Source: Rehmannia glutinosa (lineage: Eukaryota; Streptophyta; Magnoliopsida; Lamiales; Orobanchaceae). Taken from it: a DNA stretch of 64,000 nucleotides. Numbering within the stretch: position 1 is the stretch's first letter; each line of letters starts with the position of its first letter. Under the pieces are notes generated by a model. It had not been told where the DNA came from. It did no database searches and saw nothing but the letters and a program-made list of their open reading frames with translations. Location: the NCBI GenBank assembly GCA_016081115.2, contig JABTTQ020002849.1, positions 124,001 to 188,000 of the forward strand, given 5' to 3'. Below, in pieces: positions 44,722-57,468 of the stretch. The position numbers were made by a program, and so were the translations under genes.

Positions 44722-46480
44722 TGTGACGCCCCGAATTTTAGCGACGTGAGATACGACGTTGTTTAGTGATTTATTTATTTGGTTAAGTAACACGAACCCA
44801 TTATTAATGAAACGTGACCCGACTCTTATTTATTTATTTCTTCCAATGCCAATTGCGCCTTCCTCGTTTTTGAGCCTAATGATTTTATATTTTTCCTCTA
44901 GTATTATTACTTGATCGGTTAACTACGACTTTAGAAATATTGGGCCCTCGATAATTTAGGAGTACATTCCAATCCTTAACCAAAAATTTCACTTTACTCT
45001 ATAATACATTCCCAAACAACTTCTAATTTATTTTGAAAAATACATATTTTTGTTATTCCACATCCTTATTTTTAACCTTATTAATATATATACATGTACA
45101 ATTAGTAGATCCCAACTTTAAAAAAAAAAAGGAAAATAAGGATGGTGGACGGCCACATGAGGAGGAAAAGAATAAAACATTCCACTTGATTCAATTATCA
45201 TTCCCAACTTCATCAACTTTTATATATTTTATACACCTCTTTAACAAAAAAAAAAAAAAAAAAAAAGAGAAAGTATTCCCTACCTTGTAGACTTTTGGCA
45301 ATGAGGGGAAGAATCAGATTCAATTTCAACAAACACCACACAAGTATATTGTGACACACACTCCACCAAACAACAAGACAAAAAAAAAGAAAGAAAAAAA
45401 GGGCCATGTTGATGATATTTTCGGCCAAGACATTGAAGGGAGGGCGAAAGGCTTCATTGGGACATCTTGTATCACATTTTACTCTCTCTAAACTCAGCAA
45501 CTTTATCTCTAGAAACAAAACACAAAAACTCCTTCTTTTCCAAGCTATAGGGCCGAAAACATCAAGCAAGAAGGTGAGAAAAATATTTTTTCTTCCAACT
45601 CCATTTTTCTTCTTAAAACTTCAAGCTTATTCCTTCATCTTTTAACTTGAGGAATCCTACTTGTTGAGGTACTCCTAGAGGAATTTTCTTGAAAAATTAA
45701 GAGACCTAGACTTGACTACAAGCTTGAAGGGGAAATTCAAGACTACACATATTTAAGGTGAAAATTGTGGTTTTAGTATTTTTACCCTTGACAACATAAG
45801 TAATTAAATTTGACTCAAGGATTTGAATTTTGGAGCTTAGGGGCTGACCTATATAACATCAAGTTGAAGTTAGAAGCTTGAAGAAAAATTTCATTTTTGG
45901 AGAGTATTTGAGGAAATTAAGGTGAGTAGTAGTCATTTGATCCTATTAAATTCCTTTATATTTGAGACTTTAATTTTAACACCAAAATATGGTTTGGATA
46001 CCATATAGGGTCCAGCGTTAAAGAGTTTGAGTCAAGAAGTTGATATCGAGAAGAAGACTCTATTTTAGATCAACCCGGAATAAAAAAAAAACTACTACGA
46101 GGTGGGTGAAAAATATTTCTACAAAAATGCATCATTCTTTCTACTAGTGCACAAAATGCATGTTCATGTGATAATATGATATTTTATGAATTTTAGCAAG
46201 TATTTATGAGATATATGTTTTAATGAAATTTTGAGAAAATAAAAAGATGAGTATGATATTTTTCTTGCATAAAATGTTGATAAAATTGCTCATCATTATG
46301 CTTTTATGATTTATGATGCTATGAATGTTCAAATATATTTTAGAAATGTTTAAAATAAGTTTTTATATATTATCGGAATTCTGGACTTGTAACTTGTGCA
46401 AGAAAAATCGAACCTTGGGTTATTTTGCAATTATTGTGAAATATTGTGCCAAAAGTGTAAATATAAAAAACTGTGGAGGC
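44722..46480 (+). repeat. Gypsy E 3' LTR, first half
   Basis: It begins TGTGACGCCCCG and is interrupted at 46480 by gypsy F. It continues at 52505. Confidence 0.9.
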
Positions 46481-48038
46481 TGTTAGAGATTTTTCTAACC
46501 GCAAGTCTACGGTGTCAAGTTTTAATATAGTGATATGAGTAGGGTTGTCGTATCCACAGGGAATGTGTGTATAAGTACCAAGTATAAATTACCTACGCTA
46601 TATTTGACAGATCAATAATAGGTGGATGTCTTAATTTATAAATAAAAACAACTAGATATAACTAATCAAAATATAAACATCTAAATCTATGAGAGAATGA
46701 ATTCTAGAGGTGTGATGGATCTAGTTTTCCCTTATGTTATCAATATAGTATATCAATCACAAATTACCAATTTATAAGTCAAGATTTCTACAATAATCAT
46801 TTCCTCTCTCGAGTGCCAAATGATTTTAGATCACAATTGGGAAATCAATATCTCTATAAAAATCACCAATTGAAATCTCAATAAAAACTATGAATCTTAA
46901 TAAATAACTTCAAAGGATTCACAAATCTCTCAATTCTATGAAATCCTGCAGGTTATGCTATTTCAAGGCCATGTATTCAATTACCTCTCTCAAGTGTCAA
47001 ATCAAATACACCAAACACTCTAAATTATTGATCAAGTAATTTAGAAGCAACAAATCAAATAGCACAAATAGATTGGGAAATCTAGATTGACAAACCACAA
47101 TATCAAAACATAAGTTCAAACATAGATTACATCATCCCTCTAGAATTATAAAGTTTAGCTCATGATGTAAATACAAATACCCATAATCAAATGAGAATGC
47201 ATCTCAAATGATATACAAGAAACAACAAAGAAAGAATTAAAGAGATTAAAGAAGAATCTTATCTATTTCTAGATGATAAATGTCTTCAATCCTCTTCCCC
47301 AACTCTTCCCTTGTGTATTGGTGGTGTTGGTTTTCATCCCCAAGTGTCCTCCATGCCCTAGATCAAGCCTCCCATGTATCTATTTATAGTACCCTCCTTT
47401 TAGATCCAAAAATCGGGCTTTCATTGTTTTGTCCGCCCATGGGCGCGCAACGCTCGAAAATGCGCTGCAGCGCCAAAACACAAACCCACACTGCCCATGT
47501 TTTGACCCGGCGCTGCAGCGCAAGGAGGTGGCGCTGCAGCGCCCGTAGAACACTCCCGGCGCTGCATGGGCGCTCGTTTTGGGCTGCGGCGCCATTGTTA
47601 CGCTTCAGCGCCTCTTTTTCGCGCTGTAGCACCATCCAAACGTCCGAATTTGCTTTGGGTGTCTTCATAAGCGTTGTATCTCTCTCTTAGCTTTCCATAG
47701 CCACTTGAATCAGCTCAATATCAATTTTGTAGAGAGAGTTATGACCAAAATACTAAACCCGCCAAATCTTGCTAGAAATTCCAGACGCATTTGGACGTTT
47801 CTTCAAATCAATCTTTCGTTGTTTGATCATTCTTTCTTCTTTTGACACACGACTAATGAAAATGACTCTAGACTCAATATAATTGGCCCTCAACATGGCT
47901 TGGCCACTCAAATGACTCGAAACAATAGAAATTAATACATAACCTATGAGATATAACAAAAACGACTCAAAATACTAAAAAACAACACAAAACTCTAGTC
48001 TCGGGAGCCGAAATCAATGGTATAAAGCCAAGTGAACA
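46481..48038 (-). repeat. 3' LTR of gypsy F
   Basis: Its reverse-strand TATA box lies near 47385, with a GC-rich palindrome cluster (GCGCTGCAGCGC units) at about 47435-47625 upstream of it in the sense of transcription. Confidence 0.92.
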
Positions 48039-48055
48039 AATACCCCCAAACTTAG
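48039..48055 (-). other. Polypurine tract of gypsy F
   Basis: The reverse strand reads CTAAGTTTGGGGGTATT against the LTR. Confidence 0.85.
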
Positions 48056-49870
48056 AATATTGCTTGTCCTCAAGCAATTACAAACTCTTGAAGAATACGA
48101 AGTATCCAAGACACAAAAATATAGAAAACTTATTCGACCCGACTAACTGCAAAACTTCACGACTAAAATCATTTGTCTCAATACTCGTATCACTACCAAT
48201 CAAACATGCGTTTTAACATTGTGATCAAAAGTGTGGAATGTACATGCCAACTCCGTTTACCTTATTCAAATAGATTCACGCAATCAAGTGTTATCTAAAT
48301 GATCCCTTTCTGAACATCCAGATGAAATGCTTACCGGATTCCATAAGCTTGTCATTCACATTAATCTCCACTAATGTAGGCTAATGTAACACAAGGATCA
48401 ATAGGACTTTTAAAGCTTGTAATGTGGGCTTAGGGTAAGGTAGGAAAATATAGGAATAAATGGCTCAAATCACCCAAATACCCAATTAACACTTCGAATT
48501 ATCAATAGGCACTACCCTTCACTTTTATTTTATTTTGGCATCCCCAATGTTTATGAACTTTCAATCCCGTTGATTTTTTTTTCCTTTTTTTTCACATTTT
48601 TTTTTGTTTTTTGAAACCCCCAAACTTATTCTTTTGTGTACATGGGGTTTCATATTTTCTTTTTTTTCGGGCAACTTTTCAATTAAATACATACCCTTCT
48701 CATCATCTCTTCTTCAACCTTCAACATTTTTCTATATTATGTGTGTACGTATGAGTGATGGGTAATTAGGATTTTCACATTTAGGCTCTGGGTATTTGAT
48801 TGGTTGCCAAAGAAACGGGTTTATAAGGCTCAAAGGGGGACACTAGGGAAAATATAATACAAAGGTAGGCATTTTAGGCTCTAGCTTGTTCAAAGATGGC
48901 CTAAATCACTTCCTCATGATTACTTCGCCAGATTTCGCCTCGACTAGTGATCAGACAAGTTCTAGCATCCGGTGGGATCATAAAGGAACCACTCAATTGC
49001 ATAAATCACCTCAAATAAATCAGAGTTAAGCACATAGATGGAATTAATGGAAAGAAGATTAAATCACGGTTCAAACACATGCTCTTTTGACCGTTCAGCT
49101 CATATTCAACAAATTCACTTAGTCATACAGTTTCACAGTTTAACAAACGACCTGACTCGACTCAACTTAAAGCAAATATGCAAGAAACAAATAAAAAAAA
49201 AACACGAAGAAAGTTGGATCACAAACTGAAAAAGGTATTACCACTCCCACAAACTTAATATAACCATTGTCCTCAATGGAAGAGGTGCAACTTCTCGTCG
49301 GAATCGTGGGGTGAAAGAGAAGCAACAGGGCCAATTGGTAGCACTCTGTAGGGCCGATGGCTTTTTCTTTGCCTTTTTATGATTTAGGAGGCACAATACC
49401 AACCTGTCAAATAAAACCAAACACGTGGAAACAAGCAATGGGATAAAGTACCACAATATCATACGAAGACCATGGGAGAGACATTAATGTCATATAATTG
49501 TAATCAATATGTGAACTCCCAACAATAAACCAAGAAGGGTATGCAAAAGTGTTAAATTTCTCATTGAGGCATTTTATCAAATACATGGTGGGCATAGATA
49601 GAAAATAAGGATGTGAAGGTAATTTATATAACCAATTATACCCGAAATTCAATACCAATCCAAATTCTATCACAATAATCACCTTTTGCTCATAATTTCA
49701 CAAGAATCGCGTAATGAGCATGCAAGAGAGATAGGGGTGAGATGCAACATGACTACTACTAATAAAACACAAATATTCTAACTAATCTAACTATGAAAGC
49801 AAGTAAAATGAGCTTGGGTTGCCTCCCAAGAAGCGCTAAATTTAAAGTCTTTAGCCAGACTTTTGTTTTA
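48056..49870 (-). other. Non-coding interior of gypsy F
   Basis: It includes T-rich runs (48565-48670). The block near 49812-49860 with TTGCCTCCCAAGAAGCGC is, from memory, common in plant non-autonomous gypsy elements. No protein domain is seen. Confidence 0.55.
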
Positions 49871-49871
49871 C

Positions 49872-50809
49872 TCAACCGGGATCCAAAAACAAGTGTCGAT
49901 CATGCCACGCCTTTGTATTTTCCAACAGTATAAGCGATCCTTTAGTGTATATAAGACGTGGATGATTAAGGATCCGAATGTTGATGGTCTTTTGGAAATC
50001 AAAAAATGTGTTCCTAATGATGAAAAATGGTTTATCAATCATAGTAAAGATATTTCTATCTTTACTCACATTAAATATCATGAAATCTGTAGAACATGTG
50101 AATTGATCACCATTTTCAAACATTGTTCCTTCAAGTGTATGCTTCTTAAAATTTGATACATTTGTATTGAAGCTTACATCTATAGTGCACATATTTTTGT
50201 CAATATGAGGATTTTCAATTGAGTGAGAGATAGAGATACTCCCTGAGTTAATTTGACGTGGCTCCTCCTCTTGTAAGATCATATTGCACTCTTCAAAAGT
50301 CTCCTCCAAATTTTGAAGGATGTCCACCTTTTTCATAATGGGCAATTCATGTTCATAATTTTCTATTTCACCAGGTCCCAAGAATGATGACGACTTTTCA
50401 TTATTAAGTTGGTCAATCATTTGTTGGAGTAACTTTGACATATTTTGACATGTAATCTCAATTTGTTGAATGCTTGCCTCGGTTTGTAGTACTCTATCAT
50501 CACTTTGATTTCTTATCTTACACTCATTGATAAACTCAAAGAAGATTTTCTTCCAACTCGGGACCGACGTTTTATCTCATCTTGTCGTCTTCTTGCCTCA
50601 CAATCGTCTAGAAATTGATAAAGCGTTTCTTCCAAGCTAGACAATTGTTCTTGTGGCTGATGAAAGGTTCCATGATTTACCTTATTTTGGGCCCATACAT
50701 TTTCTTGGGATGGATAATAAGGAACAAAATTATTCAGACTTTGACTTCCAAAAACCCCAGAAGCATCATCGGTTGGCCACGTATATGCATACATTATAAT
50801 TTCTTCCAA
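49872..50809 (-). pseudogene. Gypsy F gag-like open frames, function unknown
   Basis: The reverse strand has 98 codons (50809-50513, starting MEEIIMYAYTWPTDDASGVF) and 189 codons (50441-49872, starting MSKLLQQMIDQLNNEKSSSF). One frame change near 50560 would join them through QSDDRVLQTEASIQQIEITC. The joined region has a Gln/Asn/Glu-rich, probably coiled-coil part like the end of Athila/Tat-type gag, but no zinc knuckle or catalytic motif. It does not match a domain I can name. Confidence 0.5.
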
Positions 50810-50923
50810 CGATGTGCCTAAAAAAAATTACACAAAATTAAAACAAGAAAAGAAAAAAAACTCCGCAAAAAAAAAAGTCAAATTACAACTAGGCAATCAA
50901 CCTTGATATCATACAAAACACAT

Positions 50924-50941
50924 TCCCCGGCAACGGCGCCA
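50924..50941 (-). other. Primer-binding site of gypsy F
   Basis: The reverse strand reads TGGCGCCGTTGCCGGGG six bases inside the 5' LTR, the usual Athila/Tat-group primer site (I recall Asp tRNA). Confidence 0.85.
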
Positions 50942-50947
50942 AAAACT

Positions 50948-52499
50948 TGTTAGAGATTTTTCTAACCGCAAGTCTACGGTGTCAAGTTTTAATATAGTGA
51001 TATGAGTAGGGTTGTCGTATCCACAGGGAATGTGTGTATAAGTACCAAGTATAAATTACCTACGCTATATTTGACAGATCAATAATAGGTGGATGTCTCA
51101 ATTTATAAATAAAAACAACTAGATATAACTAATCAAAATATAAACATCTAAATCTATGGGAGAATGAATTCTAGAGGTGTGATGGATCTAGTTTTCCCTT
51201 ATGTTATCAATATAGTATATCAATCACAAATTACCAATTTATAAGTCAATATTTCTACAATAATCATTTCCTCTCTCGAGTGCCAAATGATTTTAGATCA
51301 CAATTGGGAAATCAATATCTCTATAAAAATCACCAATTGAAATCTCAATAAAAACTATGAATCTTAATAAATAACTTCAAAGGATTCACAAATCTCTCAA
51401 TTCTATGAAATCCTAGGTTATGCTATTTCAAGGCCATGTATTCAATTACCTCTCTCAAGTGTCAAATCAAATACACCAAACACTCTAAATTATTTATCAA
51501 GTAATTTAGAAGCAACAAATCCAAATAGCACAAATAGATTGGGAAATCTAGATTGACAAACCACAATATCAAAACATAAGTTCAAACATAGATTACATCA
51601 TCCCTCTAGAATTATAAAGTTTAGCTCATGATGAAAATACAAATACCCATAATCAAATGAGAATGCATCTCAAATGATATACAAGAAACAACAAAGAAAG
51701 AATTAAAGAGATTAAAGAAGAATCTTATCTATTTCTAGATGATAAATGTCTTCAATCCTCTTCCCCAACTCTTCCCTTGTGTATTGGTGGTGTTGGTTTT
51801 CATCCCCAAGTGTCCTCCATGCCCTAGATCAAGCCTCCCATGTATCTATTTATAGTACCCTCCTTTTAGATCCAAAAATCGGGCTTTCATTGTTTTGTCC
51901 GCCCATGGCGCTGCAGCGCTCGAAAATGGCGCTGCAGCGCCAAAACACAAACCCACACTGCCCATGTTTTGACCCGGCGCTGCAGCGCAAGGAGGGGCGC
52001 TGCAGCGCCCGTAGAACACTCCGGGCGCTGCGGCCTCGTTTTGGCGCTGCGGCGCGCTGTTACGCTTCAGCGCCTCTTTTTCGCGCTGTATCACCATCCA
52101 AACGTCCGAATTTGCTTTGGGTGTCTTCATAAGAGTTGTAGCTCTCTCTCTTAGCTTTCCATAGCCACTTGAATCAGCTCAATATCAATTTTGTAGAGAG
52201 AGTTATGACCAAAATACTAAACCCTGCCAGTGCTAGAAATTCCAGACGCATTTGGACGTTTCTTCAAATCAATCTTTCGTTGTTTGATCATTCTTTCTTC
52301 TTTTGACACACGACTCATGAAAATGACTCTAGACTCAATATAATTGGCCCTCAACATGGCTTGGCCACTCAAATGACTCGAAACAATAGAAATTAATACA
52401 TAACCTATGAGATATAACAAAAACGACTCAAAATACTAAAAAACAACACAAAACTCTAGTCTCGGGAGCCGAAATCAATGGTATAAAGCCAAGTGAACA
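50948..52499 (-). repeat. 5' LTR of gypsy F
   Basis: It carries the clearest palindromes: GGCGCTGCAGCGC units at 51905, 51928, 51975 and 51997. The reverse-strand TATA box is near 51846. Confidence 0.92.
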
Positions 52500-52504
52500 G
52501 AGGC

Positions 52505-54209
52505 CACCTCTGAAAATTCGACATATTGGACCCAATAATCTGTAAATTTCATATATGAAGTGACTTGAAAGATTGGGACCCCCTCCGGGAAAGAAAATAC
52601 AATAAGGAACAAGTTTGATATCAAAATATAAAATTGTAAAACTTAAAGGACCAAAACTGTAATTTTCGAAACTGGGTCAATCAAGTTATCTCGAAAACTT
52701 GCAGATTTATTTGATATGATATTTTAAATCTTTATTTCGAATTTCATAACCATCCGACTTCAAACGAGCCTTTAACGACAAAACATTGCTTTTGGCCAAA
52801 ATTGTAATTTTTGAAAATGAGGTACCTAACTCTCGAAATTTTCAAAAATATTTTAACCACAACTTATTGATGTCCAAAGAAGTATTTTAAAATTTGAATC
52901 ACCTCAAAATTCTTCCTGGTTAAAAGAGTTACCTAATTCTAAATATTAAGTCAAAACAAAATTGCAATTTTTGGAAAACTAGAGGGCGAATCTGTAAATT
53001 TTATAAAATCTGTCTCGAACCACTGAAAAATTTAAACCTCTGGGAATTTAGAAATTTTCGGAACTGACCTTACTCTTTTCTTAGTCTGGAATTGAAAATC
53101 GAATTTTAGAACCCGGTAAGGGAATATTTTTCCATAGTAAAAATAATTTTTATTTTTAAAATTGCTAAGGGCATTGAAGTTAAGATTTTCTAACTCAGTT
53201 ACCTTATAAATATTTTAAGAGATATTTTATACTTATTTAATAAAATATCGAGCTTGAACATAATGCCCCAAACTAAATATCAAATCGGCTAGATTATCCG
53301 CCCGATAACTAGACCGCGACTTTTGTTTTGAAATAAATACCGGATATTATGTGACCAAGATCACTCCGGGCTTGCTAACTGATTTTATCAAAATTTTCGA
53401 ACGAACATGATAATACTTGGAAGAGAAATTTTGAAGTGATGAGTTAAGTGAAATGTAAAGTGGAATTAAATGTGAAAGTGAAGTGAAATTTGAAGTGAAA
53501 TGTGAAATGAAGTGAAATTTAAAGTGAAATGTGAAGTGAAATGATAACTGGAAGTGAAAATGAGAATGAAAGTGAAAAGCAAAGTGAAAAATTTAAAGTG
53601 GGATAATTGCTTCTGCTTTTATCGAAGTGATGTGGGATAATTTGCTTCGGATTTATCCAAGTGATGTGAGATAATTTGCTTCGGCTTAATCCGAGTGGGA
53701 TAATTTGCTTCGGCTTTATCCAAGTGATGTGGGATAATTTGCTTCGGCTTTATCCAAGTGAAGTGGGATAATTTGCTTCGGCTTTATCCAAGTGATGTGG
53801 GATAATTTGCTTCGGCTTTATCCGAGTGGGATAATTTGCTTTGGCTTTATCCAAGTGAAGTGGGATAATTTACTTCGGATTTATCCAAGTGAAGTGGGAT
53901 AATTTGCTTCGGCTTTATCCAAGTGATGTGGGATAATTTGCTTCGGCTTTATCCAATTGAAAGTGGAAGTAAATTTAATAAGATAATAATAATGCTTGAC
54001 TAATCCTGACCAATCTAACATATTGGTTAATGCAAAATCTTTATACAATTGTGTCGCTGCAACCATACTCTGACTTAGTTATGCCCTTATTTATAATTAG
54101 TCGGGATTTTATCGTTCTATTGACGTATGTTGGAGGATAAATAAGTCGGCTTGGTAAACTGGCATAAGTTTGGTAAATTGTGTCACGACTTCCATTTTGG
54201 GGCGTGACA
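52505..54209 (+). repeat. Gypsy E 3' LTR, second half
   Basis: It continues 46480 after F and aligns with 29117-31113, minus about 320 bp. It ends GGGGCGTGACA at the joint with the copia D gag. Confidence 0.9.
53598..53960 (+). repeat. Minisatellite in E 3' LTR, 11 units
   Basis: Same unit as at 30209-30540, with one more copy. The order of short and long units is otherwise conserved. Confidence 0.88.
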
Positions 54210-54930
54210 GCCTTGCCAGAGGCATTCTAGGTGGCCGTGTTGATTGAGAAATTGGCTCCAAGTTGGAGGGACTTTAAAAATTATCTCAAGCATAAGCGAA
54301 ATGAGATGGGACTAGAGGATCTGATTGTCAAACTCAGGATTGAGGAAGACAATAGGAGGATTTACTCTAAGTCCAGGCTTCAGCCAATGGAGTCGAAAGC
54401 GAATTTCTTCGGAGCATGGCTCGTCAAGAAATTCAAGAAAAACCTAAGAATAAAGGCAAGAAACCGGCAAGTGGAAAGTTCAAGGGAATTGCTTCAATTG
54501 TGGCAAATCGGGGCATATGACAAAGGGATGTCGTCGGAAGAAAAAGAAACCAAAACAACAGTCCAATGTCAATGTGGTAGAGCAAAGGGAACTAACCAAC
54601 GTTGATAGGTCGGCGGTGGTGTTTGAAGCCAATTTGGTTGATAACCCGAAAGAATGGTTTGTGGATACCCGTGCCACTTGTCATGTGTGCTTGGAAAGGG
54701 ATGCATTTTCTTACTACGTCCCGTCGACCGGAAGGAAGCTCCACATGGGGAATCACGCCTCTTGTGATGTTGCTGGCGTTGGAACGGTGGTGCTGAAGCT
54801 TACTTCGGGAAAGAAGTTGAAGCTGAAGGATGTGCTGCATGTCCCAGACATCCGCAAAAATCTAGTTTCGGGTTCATTGCTTGTTAACCATGGGTTTAGA
54901 CTAGTTTTTGAATCTGAAAGTTTGTATTGA
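54210..54930 (+). pseudogene. Copia D gag C-terminus and protease (broken)
   Basis: A gag tail motif with a stop (LPEAF, stop, VAVLIEKLAPSWRDFKNYL) leads to a CCHC knuckle at 54490-54531 (CFNCGKSGHMTKGC) in another frame. The protease follows: WFVDTRATCHVC (54655), where Arg replaces the active-site Gly, and VLHVPDIRKNLVSGSLL (54835-54885). TGA at 54928 ends the frame. Confidence 0.87.
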
Positions 54931-56064
54931 GCAAGTTTGGACAGTTCCTTGGTAGGGGTTATCTAGACAACATATTGTTCAAAATGGATGTAATGACTGT
55001 ACGCCGTTTAGGCGATGTTGAAATGAATAAGAATGAATCTTCTTCTGTTTACATTCTTGAGTGCTCTGATTTATGGCATGTTAGATTAGGACATGTAAAT
55101 CTGAATGCTATAAAAAGATTGGTAAATTTGGAATTAATAAATTTGCCAGAAGTAAACTCACAAAGAAAATGTGAAGTTTGTGTTGAAGCCAAAATGGCTA
55201 AGTTACCGTTTCATACGGTGGAAAAGAGCACTTCACCTTTAGAATTGATACACACTGATGTGTGTGATCTGAAGGTTGTGCAAACTAAAGGTGGTAAAAA
55301 ATATTTCATCACGTTTATTGATGATTGCACAAGATTTTGCTACTTATATTTGTTAAGAAGCAAAGATGAAGCCTTGGAGGCGTTCAAAAATTATAAAAAT
55401 GAAGTTGAGAATCAACTTGGTAGCCGGATTAAGATAATTCGGAGTGATAGAGGTGGCGAATATGTTGCATCGTTTGAAGAGTTATGTACCCAGTCGGGAA
55501 TAATTCATCAAACAACGGCTCCATATTCACCACAGTCTAATGGTGTTGCTGAACGCAAAAACCGGACTCTTAAAGAGATGATGAATGTCATGTTGATTAG
55601 TTCTGGATTATCACAGAATATGTGGGGGGGAGGCTGTGTTAACGGCAAACCACATATTGAATAAAATCCCACTTAAAGGGAAAGATAAGACTCCTTACGA
55701 ATTATGGAAAAATCGTAAGCCTTCTTATAAATACCTTAAAGTGTGGGGGTGTTTGGCTAAGGTTGCAATACCTGAACCAAAGCAAGTGAAAATTGGCCCT
55801 AAAACGGTTGATTGTGTTTTTATTGGTTATGCACTTAACAATAGTGCATATCGTTTTATGGTACATAAGTCAGAAAATCCGGAAATGACAGTTGGTACCA
55901 TAATTGAGTCAAGGAATGCTATATTCTTTGAGAATATTTATCCTTGTAAAGAAAGGATAGATGGAAGTCTAAAGAAAAGATTGTATTCAGATGTTCTTTG
56001 GAGATGTGACTTCGGTGTCATCACATCTCAAAACAAACGGAGATGTTATGCAGATGTTCTTTGA
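54931..56064 (+). pseudogene. Copia D integrase (frameshifted)
   Basis: Zinc site LWHVRLGHVN and CEVC (55070-55180), catalytic-core motifs HTDVCDL (55250), FIDDCTRFCYLYLL, RSDRGGEY (55440) and NGVAERKNRTL (55540-55570). A G-run at 55622-55629 shifts the frame. The C-terminal part VWGCLAKVAIPEPKQVKIGP and CVFIGYALNNSAYRF follows. All three acidic catalytic positions are present in the broken frames. Confidence 0.9.
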
Positions 56065-57356
56065 AGGTCTTCTTCAGATGTTATAACATCTCGAACGACA
56101 TCTGCTGTCACATTTGACATAACAGTTAGTTCAACACCGAGTGGTGAAGAACTAAGACGGAGTAAGAGGCCAAAGGTGGTTAAGTCCTTTGGACCTGACT
56201 TTCTAACATTGATGTTAGAAGGTGAGCCGAACTCGATTAAAGAGGCTCTGAGTAGTCCAGATGCTCCGCTCTAGCAAGAAGCAATCAATAGTGAAATCGA
56301 GTCCATTCTGCAAAACCATACGTGGGAGTTGGTTGATCTTCCTGCTGGTCATAAGCCTTTAGGATGTAAGTGGATCCTAAAGAAGAAGTATAAATCAGAT
56401 GGAACTATTGATAAGTATAAAGCACGGCTTGTAGCCAAAGGCTTTAAACAGAAAGAAGGGAATGACTTCTTTGACACTTATTCTCCGGTAATGAGGATTG
56501 CGTCTATTCGGGTGCTTCTTGCGATTGCCGCTTTGCACAATCTAGAGATTCATCAGATGGATGTCAAAACGGCATCAGATGGAATTATCTTGTCACAATC
56601 CCACTATGTGGAGAAAGTGCTAAAGAAATTTAAGTGTAAATCTGGTTGCTAATGAAAGCGAGAACCGTAACTGGCTCGGGGATGGAATACTCACGTATTA
56701 TAGGCAAATCGATGTACATTACAAATTGTACACGCCCGACTTGGCCTACCTCAGTAAATATGTTGAGTAGGTTCACGAGCAATCCAAGCCACGAGCATTG
56801 GAAAGCGTTAACCAAGGTGTTAAAATACTTGAAGTATACCTTGGAGTATGGGCTGTACTACTCGAGATATCCGGTTGTACTTGAAGGGTATAGCGATGCT
56901 AGTTGGATTTTGGATTCGAAAGATTCTTATTCCACTAGTGGATACATATTCACCATTGGAGGTGGTGCGGTATCGTGGAAGTCCACGAAACAAACGTGTA
57001 TAGCTCGGTCCACCATGTAATCAAAGTTTATAGCTTTGAATAAAGCTGGTGAAGAAGCAGAGTGGCTTCGAAACTTTTTGGAAGATATTCCATGTTGGAA
57101 GAAGCCTGTGCCTTCTGTGACGATTCACTGTGATAGCCAAGCAGCTATAGGAAGGGCACAAAGCAATATGTATAACGGTAAGTCTAGACATATTCGTCGG
57201 AGACATAATACCGTTAGACAATTGATCTCAAGTGGTGTGATGTCAATTGACTACGTAAAATCGAAAGATAATTTGGCAGATCCTTTGACGAAAGGACTGA
57301 ATCGAGATCAATTGTGTAAGTTGCTAGGGGGAATGGGCTTAAAGTCCACAAAGTAA
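56065..57356 (+). pseudogene. Copia D reverse transcriptase and RNase H (deleted core)
   Basis: After a linker (RRSKRPKVVKSFGPDFLT), RT begins WELVDLPAGHKPLGCKWILK (56325) and runs to HQMDVKTA, then jumps at about 56575 straight to DGIILSQSHYVEKVLKKF. The palm segment containing YVDD is deleted. The rest reads YSDASWILDSKDSYSTSGYI (56888) and ARSTM, a TAA stop (57018) where Glu is usual, FIALNKAGEEAEWL, and RNase H HCDSQAAIGRAQ (57125), ending with a stop at 57354-57356. Confidence 0.88.
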
Positions 57357-57468
57357 AAATAACCATCATAGTGGTAACCCAACCATGATGACTGGAGATC
57401 CCAAGAACTTGGTTTAATGGGAAAACTAAGCTATGAAGGTTAAGTTGTAACACTTGGAAACAATGGAC

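Larger units (their letters stand above)
44181..47690. repeat. Tandem segmental duplication, unit 2
   Basis: It is the counterpart of 40676-44180. It continues without a break into the rest of the F 3' LTR (47691-48038), so this unit holds the original right-hand context. Confidence 0.92.
46481..52499 (-). mobile_element. Gypsy-type element F, non-autonomous, in the E 3' LTR
   Basis: Perfect target duplication GAGGC (46476-46480, 52500-52504). LTRs are 1558 and 1552 bp, beginning TGTTAGAG and ending GTGAACA on the + strand. The reverse-strand primer site TGGCGCCGTTGCCGGGG is typical of Athila/Tat-group gypsy elements. The purine tract is CTAAGTTTGGGGGTATT. The 2.9 kb interior has gag-like open frames but no protease, RT or integrase. 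The uninterrupted E LTR at 29112 shows the empty site. Confidence 0.92.
27692..54209 (+). mobile_element. Gypsy element E, gag-protease only, with very long LTRs
   Basis: LTRs end GGGGCCTGACA (5' copy) and GGGGCGTGACA (3' copy); the 3' LTR begins TGTGACGCCC after a purine tract. After removing CACTA G, gypsy F and one unit of the tandem duplication, about 8.9 kb remain: two LTRs of about 3.4 kb and only 2.06 kb of interior. The interior encodes gag, protease and the first residues of RT; RT, RNase H and integrase are absent. The 5' LTR lacks its first 370-390 bases. The primer type and LTR length suggest a Tekay/Del-like chromovirus derivative (inference). Confidence 0.85.
26219..57450 (+). 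mobile_element. Copia element D, split by gypsy E
   Basis: The D gag starts at 27337 and stops at about 27695. The missing C-terminal gag resumes at 54210, directly after the 3' end of gypsy E, and protease, integrase, RT and RNase H follow to 57356. Without E about 4.7 kb remain, usual for copia. Boundaries are approximate: the left LTR-like region has no recognised partner on the right, and no initiator-Met primer site is seen before gag. Roughly 120 bp of gag are missing at the junction with E. Confidence 0.75.
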
